A stretch of 64,000 nt of DNA from Sporosarcina sp. BI001-red (GCF_003384035.1 NZ_QQAK01000011.1:372001-436000), one strand, 5' to 3'; counted from the stretch's first letter, positions 16,539 to 26,474 are shown. Numbers and translations are program-made. The notes: generated by a model from the letters alone, not told the origin.

Positions 16539-16635
16539 ATTAAATTGGTGCTTTGAAGTTAGATATTAAGTAAGTATATGGTGGTGATCTTAATTTATTA
16601 GGTTCTTCTCTGGAATTGATGGTTGTTCGGTGAAT

Positions 16636-16761
16636 CGGGCGGGTTGAGCGCCTAAACGAGCGGGTCGCTGTCTCAATCGGGCGGGTTGAGCGCCTAAACG
16701 AGCGGGTCGCTGTCCCAATCGGGCGGGTTGAGCGCACAAACGAGCGGGTCGCTGTCCGGAT
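16636..16761 (+). repeat. GC-rich tandem repeat array 1: six 21-bp units
   Basis: Three copies of a 42-base unit, each made of CGGGCGGGTTGAGCG... and CGAGCGGGTCGCTGT... half-units of 21 bases. All share the core RGCGGGTY found in arrays 2 and 3. Much more GC-rich than its surroundings. The remainder of 16539-16850 is AT-rich with nothing I can name. Confidence 0.9.
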
Positions 16762-16849
16762 CTAGCACTTATCGTAACTTATTACCTCACACTATCAATC
16801 TGACCCCTTCATTTTATTCAATATTGATACTTCCTATTAGATCAGTGCT

Positions 16850-16866
16850 TTGCTAAAGTTTAGCAA
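16850..16866. promoter_or_regulatory. Perfect 17-bp palindrome upstream of the ECF S-component pseudogene
   Basis: TTGCTAAA-G-TTTAGCAA. It lies about 25 bases before the ribosome binding site and looks like a repressor operator or an RNA hairpin. No matching regulator is identified. Confidence 0.4.
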
Positions 16867-16906
16867 TACTGCAGCAATCGCAGAAATGATGAGGAGGTCG
16901 TAAATA

Positions 16907-17447
16907 ATAAAAGCTGTTGTTCCAACTATTAAAACTCAATCTAGTACGTTTGATATGGTTTTATCCGCTATGGGAATCGCACTTGTATTTGTTGCTACTC
17001 TATTATTGAATATCAAATTGCCGATTACCGCCAATGGGGGGGCTTGTGCATCTGGGTACAGGGATGCTCTTTGTCTTCTCTATTTTGTTTGGACCTAAAA
17101 AAGGGGCGATTGCAGGAGCATATGGAATGGGCCTCTTCGACCTAGTGTCCGGGTGGACGTTATGGGCAACCATCAGCCTAATAGCTCGAGGTTTACAAGG
17201 ATACGTTGTCGGCAAGATCGCTTGGTCAAATGGGCGTAAAGGAACTAGTACGACAGTTAACGTGATCGCTATGACAGTTTCCATCCCTGTGATGCTCGTT
17301 GGCTATTATTTCGGGGAAAGCATTATCTATAAAAGCTGGGCGGTTCCCCTCGCTTCAATTCCTGGAAACCTTGTACAAAGTGCAGTTGGAATCGCTATAG
17401 CAATTCCTGTGTGTGTTCTACTTAAGAAAACCACCCTGTTTAAATAA
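16907..17447 (+). pseudogene. ECF transporter S component (PF07155-like), frameshifted, non-standard start
   Basis: A ribosome binding site AGGAGG (16892-16897) is followed 9 bases later by ATA, then an open frame encoding the expected first membrane helix (DMVLSAMGIALVFVATLLLN). At a run of seven G (17036-17042) the frame must shift by one base to continue into VHLGTGMLFVFSILFGPKKGAIAGAYGMGL..., a typical vitamin-type ECF S component with about five more helices. With six G the protein would be ~179 aa and continuous. Two defects (ATA start, extra G) suggest decay; a G-run length switch or sequencing error are alternatives. An ATG at 17034 could start a shortened product but has no binding site. 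Confidence 0.7.
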
Positions 17448-17457
17448 CCTACTACAT

Positions 17458-17491
17458 GCCAAGTTCCTTTTGAATCGGAACTTGGCTTTTT
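17458..17491 (+). terminator. Terminator after the ECF S-component pseudogene
   Basis: GCCAAGTTCC pairs with GGAACTTGGC and is followed by TTTTT. Confidence 0.85.
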
Positions 17492-17564
17492 AGTTTGAAT
17501 AATGGGAACCCTTTTGGCTTGCTAACGTATTAGTACAAACAATTTGTGAAGGACGGTTTTCTAC

Positions 17565-17960
17565 TTGAAGAAAAAACACGGATGGGATTTCACATATGTT
17601 GTGCTAATTCTCTTAATCGCTCTTGGTATATATAGCGCTATGCATCATCCATTGAAGTATGAAGTAGTCAATTCATCAAAACTGCCAGATCATGTACAAC
17701 AAGGCTTGAGGGAATCACCAAGTCATGAAGCATTCAGTACATATCACCATGGGGACCATACGTACATCGTGTATCACTTGAATGAGCCGAACTCTTACAG
17801 CACCCTCCATCTCAAAGCACACAAACGGCTCAGTCAACCAATTATTACAGCTACTATCAATCATGCCGTAGATGATCCGCTTGTTGAAAGTGAAAAAGCT
17901 ATCAAATTAAAAGGTCTTAGTAAAAAAGAATTAGAATTCCAAGTAGTAGACAAGCGCTGA
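17565..17960 (+). CDS. Unknown membrane-anchored protein, 131 aa
   Basis: TTG start, eight bases after AAGGACGG. A basic N-terminus, one membrane helix (about 10-25) and a C-terminal domain of ~100 residues with many His residues (SAMHHPLK, AFSTYHHGDHTYIVYHL) and a PIITATINH strand, probably outside the cell. Family not recognised. Confidence 0.6.
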   Translation: MKKKHGWDFTYVVLILLIALGIYSAMHHPLKYEVVNSSKLPDHVQQGLRESPSHEAFSTYHHGDHTYIVYHLNEPNSYSTLHLKAHKRLSQPIITATINHAVDDPLVESEKAIKLKGLSKKELEFQVVDKR

Positions 17961-18086
17961 GGACATAAAAAAATTCTTCTACAATACAGCACCTCAAACG
18001 GTTGTCCGCCTTCGAATAATTCTTTAAAAAACTTGTGTTAACTCTAGTTCACTCAACGACTTCACTGAAGGTATGGTGAAGGGATA

Positions 18087-18134
18087 TCACACTTTTCGTT
18101 CTTCATTTAGAAGTGTAATCTCTTTAAAAAACAT
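18087..18134 (-). other. 15-codon frame with a strong ribosome binding site; only signal in the 17961-18333 gap
   Basis: AAAGGAG lies 7 bases before an ATG that opens MFFKEITLLNEERKV and a stop. The binding site is far better than chance, so this may be a small peptide, a leader, or the 5' remnant of a lost gene. The rest of the gap holds only AT-rich sequence and the terminator at 18273-18311. Confidence 0.25.
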
Positions 18135-18272
18135 GGTAGAACTCCTTTCCTTTGACGATAGTTGCCCTGAAAACCTGGAACAAAAAATAAGGTAATGAAC
18201 AGGACACTTTTCCTGACAGCAGGAAGCAATCGGAAAAGGTTCGAAGTCATAATACCTTTCTTAGGACCAAAA

Positions 18273-18311
18273 AATAAACCTGCATAGCTTATTTCGCTAT
18301 GCAGGTTTATT
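18273..18311 (-). terminator. Terminator of the chemoreceptor gene
   Basis: AATAAACCTGCATAGC pairs with GCTATGCAGGTTTATT across 7 bases. The T-tract is short, but the stem is 16 bp. Confidence 0.7.
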
Positions 18312-18333
18312 ACGCAAGTTCACTTTAACTCCA

Positions 18334-20028
18334 TTAAAGCTTAAACTTCCCTACCAACTCATTCAATTCTAACGCAAGTTGGGAAAGGTCTTTTGACTTT
18401 TCTGCGACTTCTTCCATCGTGTTGCCGATTTGTTGTGAGGCGGCAGAAGATTGTTCAATCCCAGCAGCAGACTCCTCAGAAATTGCAGCAATTTCTTGAA
18501 TAGAATCTGTCATGTTTTGGCTGCTTGAAACAATTTCTGAAAGGTTATTAGAAACGTTGCCAATGTTAGTGACCATCTCCGTTAACTCATGACTAATTTG
18601 GTTAAACGTATGTCCAGTCGTCAAAATTTGTTCGGTACCTTGTTCCACTTCCTGATAACCTTCTTGCAAAGACGCAACGACACTTGAAGATTCACTTTGT
18701 ATTTGATGAACAATTTCTGTAATGTCAGTAACCGATGAAGATGATTGCTCAGCTAGTTTCCTAACTTCATCAGCAACAACTGCAAATCCTTTTCCGTGCT
18801 CACCCGCCCGTGCAGCTTCAATTGCTGCGTTTAGTGCAAGAAGGTTTGTTTGGTCAGCAAGACTTTGGATCACGGAAACTAGTGCGGAAATCCTTTGTGA
18901 ATGTACATCCAACCCTTCAACCTTCTGCACGGCATTTAGAACGATCTGATCAATCTTAGTCATTTGTGTGGTAGACGATACCATTAATTGACTTCCTTTT
19001 TCCGTCATGTCAAGAACACCCGCAGAAGTTTCTTGAACATGTTGTCCGTTATTATTGGCTTCATTTATTTTTGAAGTAAATGAATCCATCAATCCTGACA
19101 AATCGCTCGCGCTGTTCGCTTGGTTTTCTGCTCCTGAAGATAGTTCTTGCATAGTAGATGACATCTGACTAGACCCTTCTCGCACTTCATGAGCTGTACT
19201 CGTGAGTTCTTCACTTTGGACCGAGACAATATCAGATAACCGATTAATGTTATGAAGCAAGCCTCGTGTTGTTTCCTGCATCTCATTCGTCGCAAGCACA
19301 AGTGCTCCTAGTTCATCCTTCGAGTGCGTAATTAGTGGATCCATACTTAAATCCCCTTGGGCAATCAATTGCATTCTACCCTTTACCGCATTTAGAGGTT
19401 TTGTGATGATTCGTGAAGTAATTAACGAAGCAATTACACTAAGGATAATTACAATTAGTGTGACTACAACTATGACCGTGAGCGTTGTCTTTCCACTTTT
19501 TATAACGCCTTGTCCCAACTCATTAATTTGGTCCTCCCCAACTAATGCCCAATGGCTAAATGTTTCAATCGATTCTTCACCAATTGAATCCAGTTCAGCT
19601 AAATTACTCAATGCCTGCTTTTCATTTCCTTTATCATACTCACCGAACACGTCCTGAATAATACTTGCACGCCATTCTGCCGCCAGATCCACACCAGTCG
19701 AGTCAAAGTGTTCTTCTCCCAACACTTTTTTCATATGATCAGCGTAATGAACACCGTGATCACTAAACTCATCAAACTGATTTTTATATTTAGAGTCCCC
19801 TGTTAACAAATAGCTATTTGTCACCCGTAGGCCATTCGCCATGGAGTTTGCTATTTGTGTATTTGAAATCAGCAATTGAACTTGTTCATCAATGATATTT
19901 TCAGTCTCTAAATTAACTTTTCTCACAGACTGGTAATTGTATATACCTAATGCGGTTACAAGTATGATAACTGTCAAAAACCCCATCAACATCTTCCACT
20001 TAATACTTTTGAATTTCAAAGATGACAC
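18334..20028 (-). CDS. Methyl-accepting chemotaxis protein
   Basis: A 564-aa transducer. First membrane helix about 13-29, an extracellular four-helix-bundle-type sensor domain (~30-180), second helix (~183-206), HAMP (~207-260) and the long cytoplasmic coiled-coil. The hairpin tip [21 protein letters not shown]...[16 protein letters not shown] that contacts CheA/CheW is intact. Start is GTG after AGAGGTG. Ligand unknown; stand-alone gene with its own terminator. Confidence 0.95.
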   Translation of the reverse strand: MSSLKFKSIKWKMLMGFLTVIILVTALGIYNYQSVRKVNLETENIIDEQVQLLISNTQIANSMANGLRVTNSYLLTGDSKYKNQFDEFSDHGVHYADHMKKVLGEEHFDSTGVDLAAEWRASIIQDVFGEYDKGNEKQALSNLAELDSIGEESIETFSHWALVGEDQINELGQGVIKSGKTTLTVIVVVTLIVIILSVIASLITSRIITKPLNAVKGRMQLIAQGDLSMDPLITHSKDELGALVLATNEMQETTRGLLHNINRLSDIVSVQSEELTSTAHEVREGSSQMSSTMQELSSGAENQANSASDLSGLMDSFTSKINEANNNGQHVQETSAGVLDMTEKGSQLMVSSTTQMTKIDQIVLNAVQKVEGLDVHSQRISALVSVIQSLADQTNLLALNAAIEAARAGEHGKGFAVVADEVRKLAEQSSSSVTDITEIVHQIQSESSSVVASLQEGYQEVEQGTEQILTTGHTFNQISHELTEMVTNIGNVSNNLSEIVSSSQNMTDSIQEIAAISEESAAGIEQSSAASQQIGNTMEEVAEKSKDLSQLALELNELVGKFKL

Positions 20029-20062
20029 ATCGATTCACCTCTTCTAATTTGATATATGTTGT

Positions 20063-20082
20063 AGTAGTAATATCATACTACT
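20063..20082. promoter_or_regulatory. Dyad upstream of the chemoreceptor gene
   Basis: AGTAGT-8-ACTACT about 35 bases before the start codon, in an AT-rich promoter region. Possible operator; no regulator is identified. Confidence 0.3.
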
Positions 20083-20154
20083 TATTCACTCTATTTTGTA
20101 GTTCTTATATATTATACCAGTAACCTATGCCCAGGATGAAGTTGAAAAAACATT

Positions 20155-20193
20155 AAAAAACCTGTCTAAGCAGCTTATATGCCTGACAGGTTT
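20155..20193 (-). terminator. Terminator of the ABC exporter operon
   Basis: On the - strand AAACCTGTC pairs with GACAGGTTT, followed by TTT. Confidence 0.7.
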
Positions 20194-20202
20194 CATTTAC
20201 GT

Positions 20203-21831
20203 TTAGATTTTCTTATGTTTTATCGGAAGCAACATCCTCCAACCGACTAGACATCCAACTACAATCACGGCTAAGTAAATTGGAGTTCCATATGGAATCT
20301 TAGACATCAGGATATGAACTCCTACAAAAACTCCGATAAGTAGCATGAGGATAATCTGCTTTGCTGTTCCAGATTGAACAGACTCACCCATTGGAAGTGA
20401 AAATGGCAATGTACCTTTAGCGCCTATTGCGTAACAAATGACTGCATAGAGGATCGCTGAAAACAGTACGATAACGAGATCTGGAACAATGCGCCAGCCG
20501 AACAATACTGTAAATATTACTGCCTGAAGGAGATACACTGGTAAAAACAACTGTGACAGGCTTGCTTTTAAAGCCGCTCGTTTCACACGGGACACACTTG
20601 TTATCGGAGCAACCGCATAGATCCAGGCCCCTTTGAATTTACTCGAATAACTCAGCATCACTGCAAGAGGACCAATGATGACAAAACCAAAGTAAATCAT
20701 GAAATACATATTGGAATTTATCATGTCTTGCCATGTTCCATCGGATAAAAAGATATATAAAAAAAGGAACGGTGCCACAAATCCTATACCTAACGATGGA
20801 TACACTTTCAGTTTAAAATCGCGTTCTCGCTTCATCAGCTGCCATGAAAATCGGAAATTCGCACGTTCTTCACTGTTTCTGCAGAGCATCCATTCCCAGA
20901 ACCTCATCATCACGGCACGTTGTTGTTTTCCACCTCTTGCTTCTGACATTAGCTTCTGAAGGTCACGTTCAAAGAGCGGCATTTTACGGACGTACATCCA
21001 AATTGCAAACATCGGAATGATAACTGCAATTATCGAGAGCACAATGAGCGGCCGACTCGTATTGCCTCCTAGTAACCATTCAAAAGGTGCTGCAAACCAT
21101 AATGGTGGAATCAGGAAATGCCACCAATTGAACTCATAAGAAACGGTTAAGCCCACGAAGTCAAACGAACGAATTAGCACTTGATATCCAACAAATACTC
21201 CTACTGATAATAGGATCTGTACGTAGTTGATCATATCTTTTAGTCGTTCTCCATCGAAAACACGTAGCATCACCATGTATGTGATCGCTGTAAGTGCGAT
21301 AATGAGCAGCATCAGAAATATCATCATCACTATAAACAATAAGAAGAACGAAATCCCTTTAGATATAAGGATTACGATTGATGGAATGCCGAGCAATGAA
21401 AGCGCGATTAGTGTCATGTAAATACTGATGTGGACGAGCTTAGCGGCATTCAGCGTTCGATCATCTACAGGAGCAGCAGCTAGTAAAATTCGATCCCTAA
21501 CATCTAGTAGCACACTAGAAAAATCCGCAATAAGGGATGTCATGATCATAAACATCGCAATTCCGAATACAATTCCCATCTGCAGCATCGCGCTGTCACC
21601 AAAGAACAGGAAAGGGATTGTTGCCAAACCGTATATCACATACAATCCAAGTGATTTTAGAAACTGGTTTCCTTCTTTTAGCTTCGTTTGTGAAAACACG
21701 ACAGGGATGCGCCGTTCATCCATTGTCAGCTTCAGACCAACAATTGTCCGCATTGAAGAATAGTCAATCCCAAACATTTGGAAGATAACTTTAAATAAGT
21801 CCATAAAACGCAGCGAACGGAAGTTACCCAT
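20203..21831 (-). CDS. ABC transporter permease, 542 aa
   Basis: A large integral membrane protein with about 12 hydrophobic segments and a charged cytoplasmic loop in the middle (about 295-345, FERDLQKLMSEARGGKQQRAV...), similar in layout to two fused ABC-2 type halves. Its ATG (after AGGTGGTG) overlaps the end of the ATPase gene, so the two are translated together. Probably an exporter; substrate unknown. Confidence 0.8.
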   Translation of the reverse strand: MGNFRSLRFMDLFKVIFQMFGIDYSSMRTIVGLKLTMDERRIPVVFSQTKLKEGNQFLKSLGLYVIYGLATIPFLFFGDSAMLQMGIVFGIAMFMIMTSLIADFSSVLLDVRDRILLAAAPVDDRTLNAAKLVHISIYMTLIALSLLGIPSIVILISKGISFFLLFIVMMIFLMLLIIALTAITYMVMLRVFDGERLKDMINYVQILLSVGVFVGYQVLIRSFDFVGLTVSYEFNWWHFLIPPLWFAAPFEWLLGGNTSRPLIVLSIIAVIIPMFAIWMYVRKMPLFERDLQKLMSEARGGKQQRAVMMRFWEWMLCRNSEERANFRFSWQLMKRERDFKLKVYPSLGIGFVAPFLFLYIFLSDGTWQDMINSNMYFMIYFGFVIIGPLAVMLSYSSKFKGAWIYAVAPITSVSRVKRAALKASLSQLFLPVYLLQAVIFTVLFGWRIVPDLVIVLFSAILYAVICYAIGAKGTLPFSLPMGESVQSGTAKQIILMLLIGVFVGVHILMSKIPYGTPIYLAVIVVGCLVGWRMLLPIKHKKI

Positions 21832-22618
21832 CCGTTTCACCACCTGTGACAAGGTCTACAAAACGCTTCGCAGTTTGCTGGTGTTCATTAAAACCGGTCA
21901 GCTGATTAAATAACATTTCAAGAGACCCAGCTTCACCCTGACCTTTTAGTTCATCAAATGATCCATCAGCAGCAATTTCCCCATTATAAAGAAGGACAAT
22001 ACGATTACTGATTTTCTCTACGACATCCATTATGTGTGAGGAGTAAAAAATCGTTTTTCCATTCGCTGCGAGCATCGCCAATATATCTTTGACGACCATG
22101 ACACTATTAGCATCCAGTCCGCTCAAGGGTTCATCTAAAAATAAAATATCAGGATCGTGTAGTAAGCTTGAGATGATGAGCACCTTTTGCTTCATGCCCT
22201 TAGAGAAGGAAGAAATCCGAGTATGTAGAACTTCTTCCAATCCGAGAACAGTCATAAGCTGCCTTGCTTTTTCCTCTACCACCGTGCGCTTCATGCCATA
22301 CAACTCACCCACGAACGTCAGATACTCCATAGGTGTCAGCGTATCGTAGATCTCCGCATTCTCAGGCACATAGCCTATCCTCCGTTTAACGTCCTGGTCT
22401 TCGTTACGTAAATCGTTTCCGAAAATCTCGACCGTCCCTTTGTAATCTTGAAGCAGTCCGAGCAATATTTTCAACGTTGTACTTTTCCCAGCACCATTCG
22501 GTCCGATGTACCCGATGATCTGCCCTCGATATACATCTAATGAAATTCCATCCAAAACACGTTTCCCCGGGAATTCCATCGTAAGGTCGCGCAGTGAAAT
22601 AATTGGTTCTGTTTGCAT
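21824..22618 (-). CDS. ABC transporter ATP-binding protein
   Basis: A 264-aa ATPase: Walker A GPNGAGKST (~39), Q-loop YVPENAEIYD, signature FSKGMKQKV, Walker B ILFLDEPLSGLD and the H-loop in IFYSSHIMD. The pattern is that of ABC-2-type exporters. First gene of a two-gene operon with the permease. A GGGGGAAATGATAG box precedes the ATG. Confidence 0.93.
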   Translation of the reverse strand: MQTEPIISLRDLTMEFPGKRVLDGISLDVYRGQIIGYIGPNGAGKSTTLKILLGLLQDYKGTVEIFGNDLRNEDQDVKRRIGYVPENAEIYDTLTPMEYLTFVGELYGMKRTVVEEKARQLMTVLGLEEVLHTRISSFSKGMKQKVLIISSLLHDPDILFLDEPLSGLDANSVMVVKDILAMLAANGKTIFYSSHIMDVVEKISNRIVLLYNGEIAADGSFDELKGQGEAGSLEMLFNQLTGFNEHQQTAKRFVDLVTGGETDG

Positions 22619-22740
22619 CTATCATTTCCCCCAAACCACTCTATTTGTTCAAGCGTAACAAGATGTAAGGGAAATTCCAATTGTTTTTTTGAATAATGGG
22701 GAATATATAAATAGTTTGCAAGGGAATGTAGTGGGAATAT

Positions 22741-23055
22741 GCGGGTTGTCCGTGGGAACGGGCGGGTTCTCCGCTGGAACGAGCGGGTTGCTCCCGGAAA
22801 CGGGCGAGTTCTCCGCCGGAACGAGCGGGTTGCTCGCTGGAATTGGCGGGTTGTCCGTGGGAACGGGCGGGTTGCTCCCGGAAACGGGCGGGTTCTCCTC
22901 CGAAACGAGCGGGTTGCTCACCGGAACGGGCGGGTTCACCGCCGAAACGAGCGGGTTCACCGCTGGAACGAGCGGGTTGCTCACCGGAACGGGCGGGTTC
23001 CTCGCTGGAACGGGCGGGTTCTCCTCCGAAACGGGCGGGTTGACCGCCGAACCTA
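22741..23055 (+). repeat. GC-rich tandem repeat array 2: fifteen 21-bp units
   Basis: Fifteen consecutive 21-base units, each starting GCGGGTT (one GCGAGTT) and ending mostly GAACGG or GAACGA; the middle 6-8 bases vary (TCTCCGCTG, GCTCCCGG, CACCGC and similar). Because 21 is a multiple of 3, every frame stays open on both strands, which creates false reading frames. It fills the space between the stop of the secreted-protein gene and the ABC ATPase gene. Confidence 0.95.
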
Positions 23056-23081
23056 GCGGGGCAGGCATCCGGTTGAATAAA

Positions 23082-23591
23082 TCACTTACAGTTGCTAATA
23101 GTGTTAGTTAGAACGCTAGGGCCGAGCCTATCTGTTTTTCCATTGGAGAGACGCACCTGTACTACCGCATTTTTCATGTCTGCTGTAATTAAGTCAAATC
23201 GACCAGCCCAACTTGGACTGTACTCCTCAGCTGTGGGATAAAGCTTGAACCGCCAGCTGATTTCTTCCGGTATATACGCAAATCCTTCATAGCTATCGTA
23301 ATCGCCATATGACGAAGGTTCAGGAAGATGTACAGCTAGGATACTGATATTCGTTCGTGCAAAACTGGGTGGATTTAATTGCACTTTGTATACTAATGCT
23401 ACACCTTTTGCGTTTTTAAGTTTTTTATCGACTGGCTCCAAAACCAGACTGCATGGCTCTTTAATTCCATTCGATGACTTGTCTTGTTCACCCATCAACG
23501 CTTGTACCTCTGTTGGTTTTTCAAAAGTTACAACGAAGAAAGCCATTAAACTGAACATCAGCATCAAAAACACCAAATGACCAGCTTTCAT
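23082..23591 (-). CDS. Unknown exported protein, 169 aa
   Basis: An N-terminal signal-like helix (HLVFLMLMFSLMAFFVVTF) is followed by a ~130-residue domain rich in aromatic residues, Pro and Ser, with two cysteines (about 47 and 168) that could pair. No lipobox. Family not recognised. Repeat array 2 begins 27 bases after its stop codon. Confidence 0.6.
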   Translation of the reverse strand: MKAGHLVFLMLMFSLMAFFVVTFEKPTEVQALMGEQDKSSNGIKEPCSLVLEPVDKKLKNAKGVALVYKVQLNPPSFARTNISILAVHLPEPSSYGDYDSYEGFAYIPEEISWRFKLYPTAEEYSPSWAGRFDLITADMKNAVVQVRLSNGKTDRLGPSVLTNTISNCK

Positions 23592-23713
23592 CTAATTACA
23601 CCTACCTCACTTTAAGAGGTAGTATTTCCTTTTAACATAATGATATGCGCGTGAAATCCAACCTGACTACCGCATGAATCCCTTCAAACTGCATCTTCCC
23701 TTTCATGCTAAAA

Positions 23714-24229
23714 TCATTGGTTATTTTTTTGTTCATGCGCGAGCAGCCATTCTTTCCGCCACAAGCCACCTGCGTATCCAGTCAACGTTCCGTTCGATCC
23801 GATAATCCGGTGACACGGTATGAGAATGCTCAGTTGGTTTTTCCCATTCGCCGTACCAACCGCTCGCACTGCTTTTTCGTTGCCGACTGAACAGGCGATA
23901 TCTCGATAAGATGCAGTTTGTGCATAAGGAATCTCCGTAAGTGCTTGCCAGACGTTTCGTCTAAATTCGGTTCCCTCATTTGTATAAGGAACCGTAAACT
24001 CAATACGTGTCCCGTTAAAGTATTCATCCAGCTCGTTGTAGCAGTCTTTGACTACTTGAAAGGTGGAATCTTTAAGCTCTGACCTGACAACTTCAGTATC
24101 AGAAAATAAAATCGAAACAATCGCTTCCTCAGTACCCACGATTTCAATTACACCAATTGGCGATTGATACTCCACTTTTGACGTGGCAATACTAGCTTCT
24201 TCATGATAAATGGATGGTTGCATAATCAC
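23714..24229 (-). CDS. ogt: Methylated-DNA--protein-cysteine methyltransferase
   Basis: A 171-aa protein with the active-site motif IPCHRIIG (acceptor Cys139), the DNA-binding segment YAQTASYRDIA and the GYAGGLWRKEWLL tail. It removes alkyl groups from O6-alkylguanine and is used up in the reaction. GTG 24229 or ATG 24223 could be the start; GGAGG sits 5 and 11 bases before them. The ogt symbol is by family; adaB-type naming is equally possible. Confidence 0.93.
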   Translation of the reverse strand: MIMQPSIYHEEASIATSKVEYQSPIGVIEIVGTEEAIVSILFSDTEVVRSELKDSTFQVVKDCYNELDEYFNGTRIEFTVPYTNEGTEFRRNVWQALTEIPYAQTASYRDIACSVGNEKAVRAVGTANGKNQLSILIPCHRIIGSNGTLTGYAGGLWRKEWLLAHEQKNNQ

Positions 24230-24357
24230 GATGTCCTCCCCGATTTTCTTTTTCTATAGTGTAACCAAAAAAGAATTATGACGCTACTTCACACCCATTC
24301 GCTCTGTATAAAACATGCAAAAAAACGCATCCTACCAAAAAGGAGTGAACCGTTTTG

Positions 24358-24687
24358 ATGATTAAAATTGCGATTGCGATCGGACTTTTCATAGTCACTT
24401 ATTCACCTCATCCTCAAATTGCTGAAGTGGTACAGGAAGATGCTCCCGCCTATGCTAAGTGGTCGAGACTAGCCATTAAACAAACCCAATCCAACTATCC
24501 GAAAGCTAGTATTGTTGACTACTTGTATATGGGAAGCGCCGCGAATAATGGCTCCACTGTTGCAACGTTCCGCCTCTGGTTGCGTGAAGGGAAACGGGAA
24601 TACGGCGTTGTCGTTAGAGTGACGTATGTCACGGAAACTGAAAAACTGGATAGTGTGAAGTTTCATGAGATTATACCGCCTGGATGA
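24358..24687 (+). CDS. DUF3889-family exported protein (YqzG-like)
   Basis: A 109-aa protein with a signal peptide (about 1-20) and a DUF3889 domain: APAYAKWSRLAIKQTQSNYP, STVATFRLWLREGKREYGVVVRVTY. Secreted proteins of unknown role in Bacillales. An AAGGAGTG box could also serve the TTG one codon upstream. Confidence 0.7.
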   Translation: MIKIAIAIGLFIVTYSPHPQIAEVVQEDAPAYAKWSRLAIKQTQSNYPKASIVDYLYMGSAANNGSTVATFRLWLREGKREYGVVVRVTYVTETEKLDSVKFHEIIPPG

Positions 24688-24812
24688 AGTGAAAAGCGAT
24701 GACTTTCACTTCATATATTGAATTATGCTAAATATAAGTTTTCACTTTATAGATTTTTTAGAAACTCAGTTTTCCCATATAGCCGTTACATATTCATTTG
24801 CAGCCACTCAGC

Positions 24813-24843
24813 AAAACCCCCTTACACAGAATCAGTAAGGGGG
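24813..24843 (-). terminator. Terminator of mqo
   Basis: CCCCCTTAC pairs with GTAAGGGGG, followed by TTTTG on the - strand. Confidence 0.8.
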
Positions 24844-24856
24844 TAACTTATAGTTG

Positions 24857-26407
24857 TTAATTCTTTTTTGGTAAGATCTCCAGTTCAATAACACTGGTAT
24901 CAGAACCCTCAACGACTAAGGGATCTTCTTCGAGCTTCAGTGACTTCGCAGTTGCCGCTTTCACATCACGAAGCACATCTGGATTTTCCACCAGTGCTAT
25001 GCCGTATGAAGGAATCATCTCTTTGAATTTAGCTTCCCATTCATTTTTACGCTCTGGGAAACACGTGTTGAGTAGATTGATCATGACGTGAACGGCTGTC
25101 GACGCTCCAGGGGATGCTCCGAGCAAGGCAGCAATTGAACCGTCTGATGCGTTGATCAATTCTGTTCCGAATTGTAGTGTTCCTTTTCCGCCAGCCTCTG
25201 TTTCTTTAATGACTTGCACGCGCTGACCTGCAACGACAACATCCCACTCATCAACCTTCGCATTTGGAATGAACGCACGTAACTCTTCAACTTGCTGTTC
25301 TTTCGATAGCATAAGCTGTTGAACAAGATACTTCGTCAGCGACATCTCTTTCATACCTGCCGATAGCATATTGAAGACGTTGTTCGGCTTTACTGAAGAT
25401 AGCAAGTCCATCATTGAACCTGTTTTCAAGAACTTAGGTGAGAAGCCAGCAAACGGTCCAAACAGTAAAGACTTTTGGTTATCAATATAACGCGTATCCA
25501 AGTGAGGGACAGACATCGGCGGTGCACCGACCGAAGCTTTCCCATATACTTTGGCGTAATGCTTTTCTGCAACTTCTGGGTTGTTACACACTAAAAACAG
25601 ACCGCTAACCGGGAAGCCACCTATTCCTTTACCTTCAGGAATACCAGACTTTTGCAGCAAGTGAAGACTTCCACCGCCACCGCCGATGAAAACAAACTTC
25701 GCCGTGTGGCGTTCGATTTCCCCGCTCACCAAGTTACGAACTTTCAACTCCCAGCGCCCATCACTCTTCTGTTTCAAGTCCTCTACACTACGTCGGTATT
25801 GAAGATCGACATTTTCATGTTGTAGATGATCGAAAAGCATGTTTGTAAGAGCACCGAAATTGACATCCGTTCCAGCATCGATTTTAGAAATTGCGATCGG
25901 GTCAGTATCTACACGGTCTTCCATCATCACAGGGACCCATTCTTTTAACGTTTCACGGTTTTCTGTGTACTCCATATCTTGAAACAGAGGATTTTGCTTC
26001 ATCGTTTCATAGCGTTTCTTTAAAAACGTCACATTATCCTTACCTTGCACATAACTCATATGTGGGAGTGAACGGATGAAGTCTTCAGGACGTTGAATTC
26101 TTCCGTTCTCTACTAAAAATGACCAGAACTGCTTAGATACTTGAAACTGTTCGTTGATTTTAATTGCTTTGCTAATATCAATGGAGCCGTCTGCCTTTTC
26201 CGTCGTATAGTTCAGTTCACATAATGCCGCGTGACCTGTACCCGCATTATTCCATTCATTCGAACTCTCTTCCCCTGCACGGTCAAGCTTTTCAAACATG
26301 GTAATATTCCACTCTGGAGCTACCTCTTTCAGCATCGCTCCGAGCGTGGCACTCATAATGCCTGCGCCAATCAAAATAACGTCTGTATTCGTATCTCTTT
26401 TGCTCAT
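24857..26407 (-). CDS. mqo: Malate:quinone oxidoreductase
   Basis: A 516-aa FAD enzyme that oxidises malate to oxaloacetate and passes electrons to quinone at the membrane. Motifs: [10 protein letters not shown] (FAD dinucleotide site), [35 protein letters not shown] and [15 protein letters not shown]. Start ATG 26407 follows AAGGATGG; three residues upstream another ATG overlaps that box. The leader contains a terminator-like hairpin. Confidence 0.96.
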   Translation of the reverse strand: MSKRDTNTDVILIGAGIMSATLGAMLKEVAPEWNITMFEKLDRAGEESSNEWNNAGTGHAALCELNYTTEKADGSIDISKAIKINEQFQVSKQFWSFLVENGRIQRPEDFIRSLPHMSYVQGKDNVTFLKKRYETMKQNPLFQDMEYTENRETLKEWVPVMMEDRVDTDPIAISKIDAGTDVNFGALTNMLFDHLQHENVDLQYRRSVEDLKQKSDGRWELKVRNLVSGEIERHTAKFVFIGGGGGSLHLLQKSGIPEGKGIGGFPVSGLFLVCNNPEVAEKHYAKVYGKASVGAPPMSVPHLDTRYIDNQKSLLFGPFAGFSPKFLKTGSMMDLLSSVKPNNVFNMLSAGMKEMSLTKYLVQQLMLSKEQQVEELRAFIPNAKVDEWDVVVAGQRVQVIKETEAGGKGTLQFGTELINASDGSIAALLGASPGASTAVHVMINLLNTCFPERKNEWEAKFKEMIPSYGIALVENPDVLRDVKAATAKSLKLEEDPLVVEGSDTSVIELEILPKKN

Positions 26408-26435
26408 TTGATCCATCCTTATATACTAAATTTGC

Positions 26436-26474
26436 AAAAAAGATGACGAGAAACGCTCCCACAGCATCTTTTTT
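26436..26474 (-). promoter_or_regulatory. Terminator-like hairpin in the mqo leader
   Basis: AAAAAAGATG pairs with CATCTTTTTT across a 19-base loop, about 30 bases before the mqo start. On the - strand it ends in a T-run, so it could attenuate mqo. Confidence 0.45.

Noticed and set aside
22649..23111. Long open frames across repeat array 2 on both strands
   Set aside because: They result from the 21-bp period keeping every frame open; no start with a ribosome binding site, and the composition is pure heptapeptide repeat.
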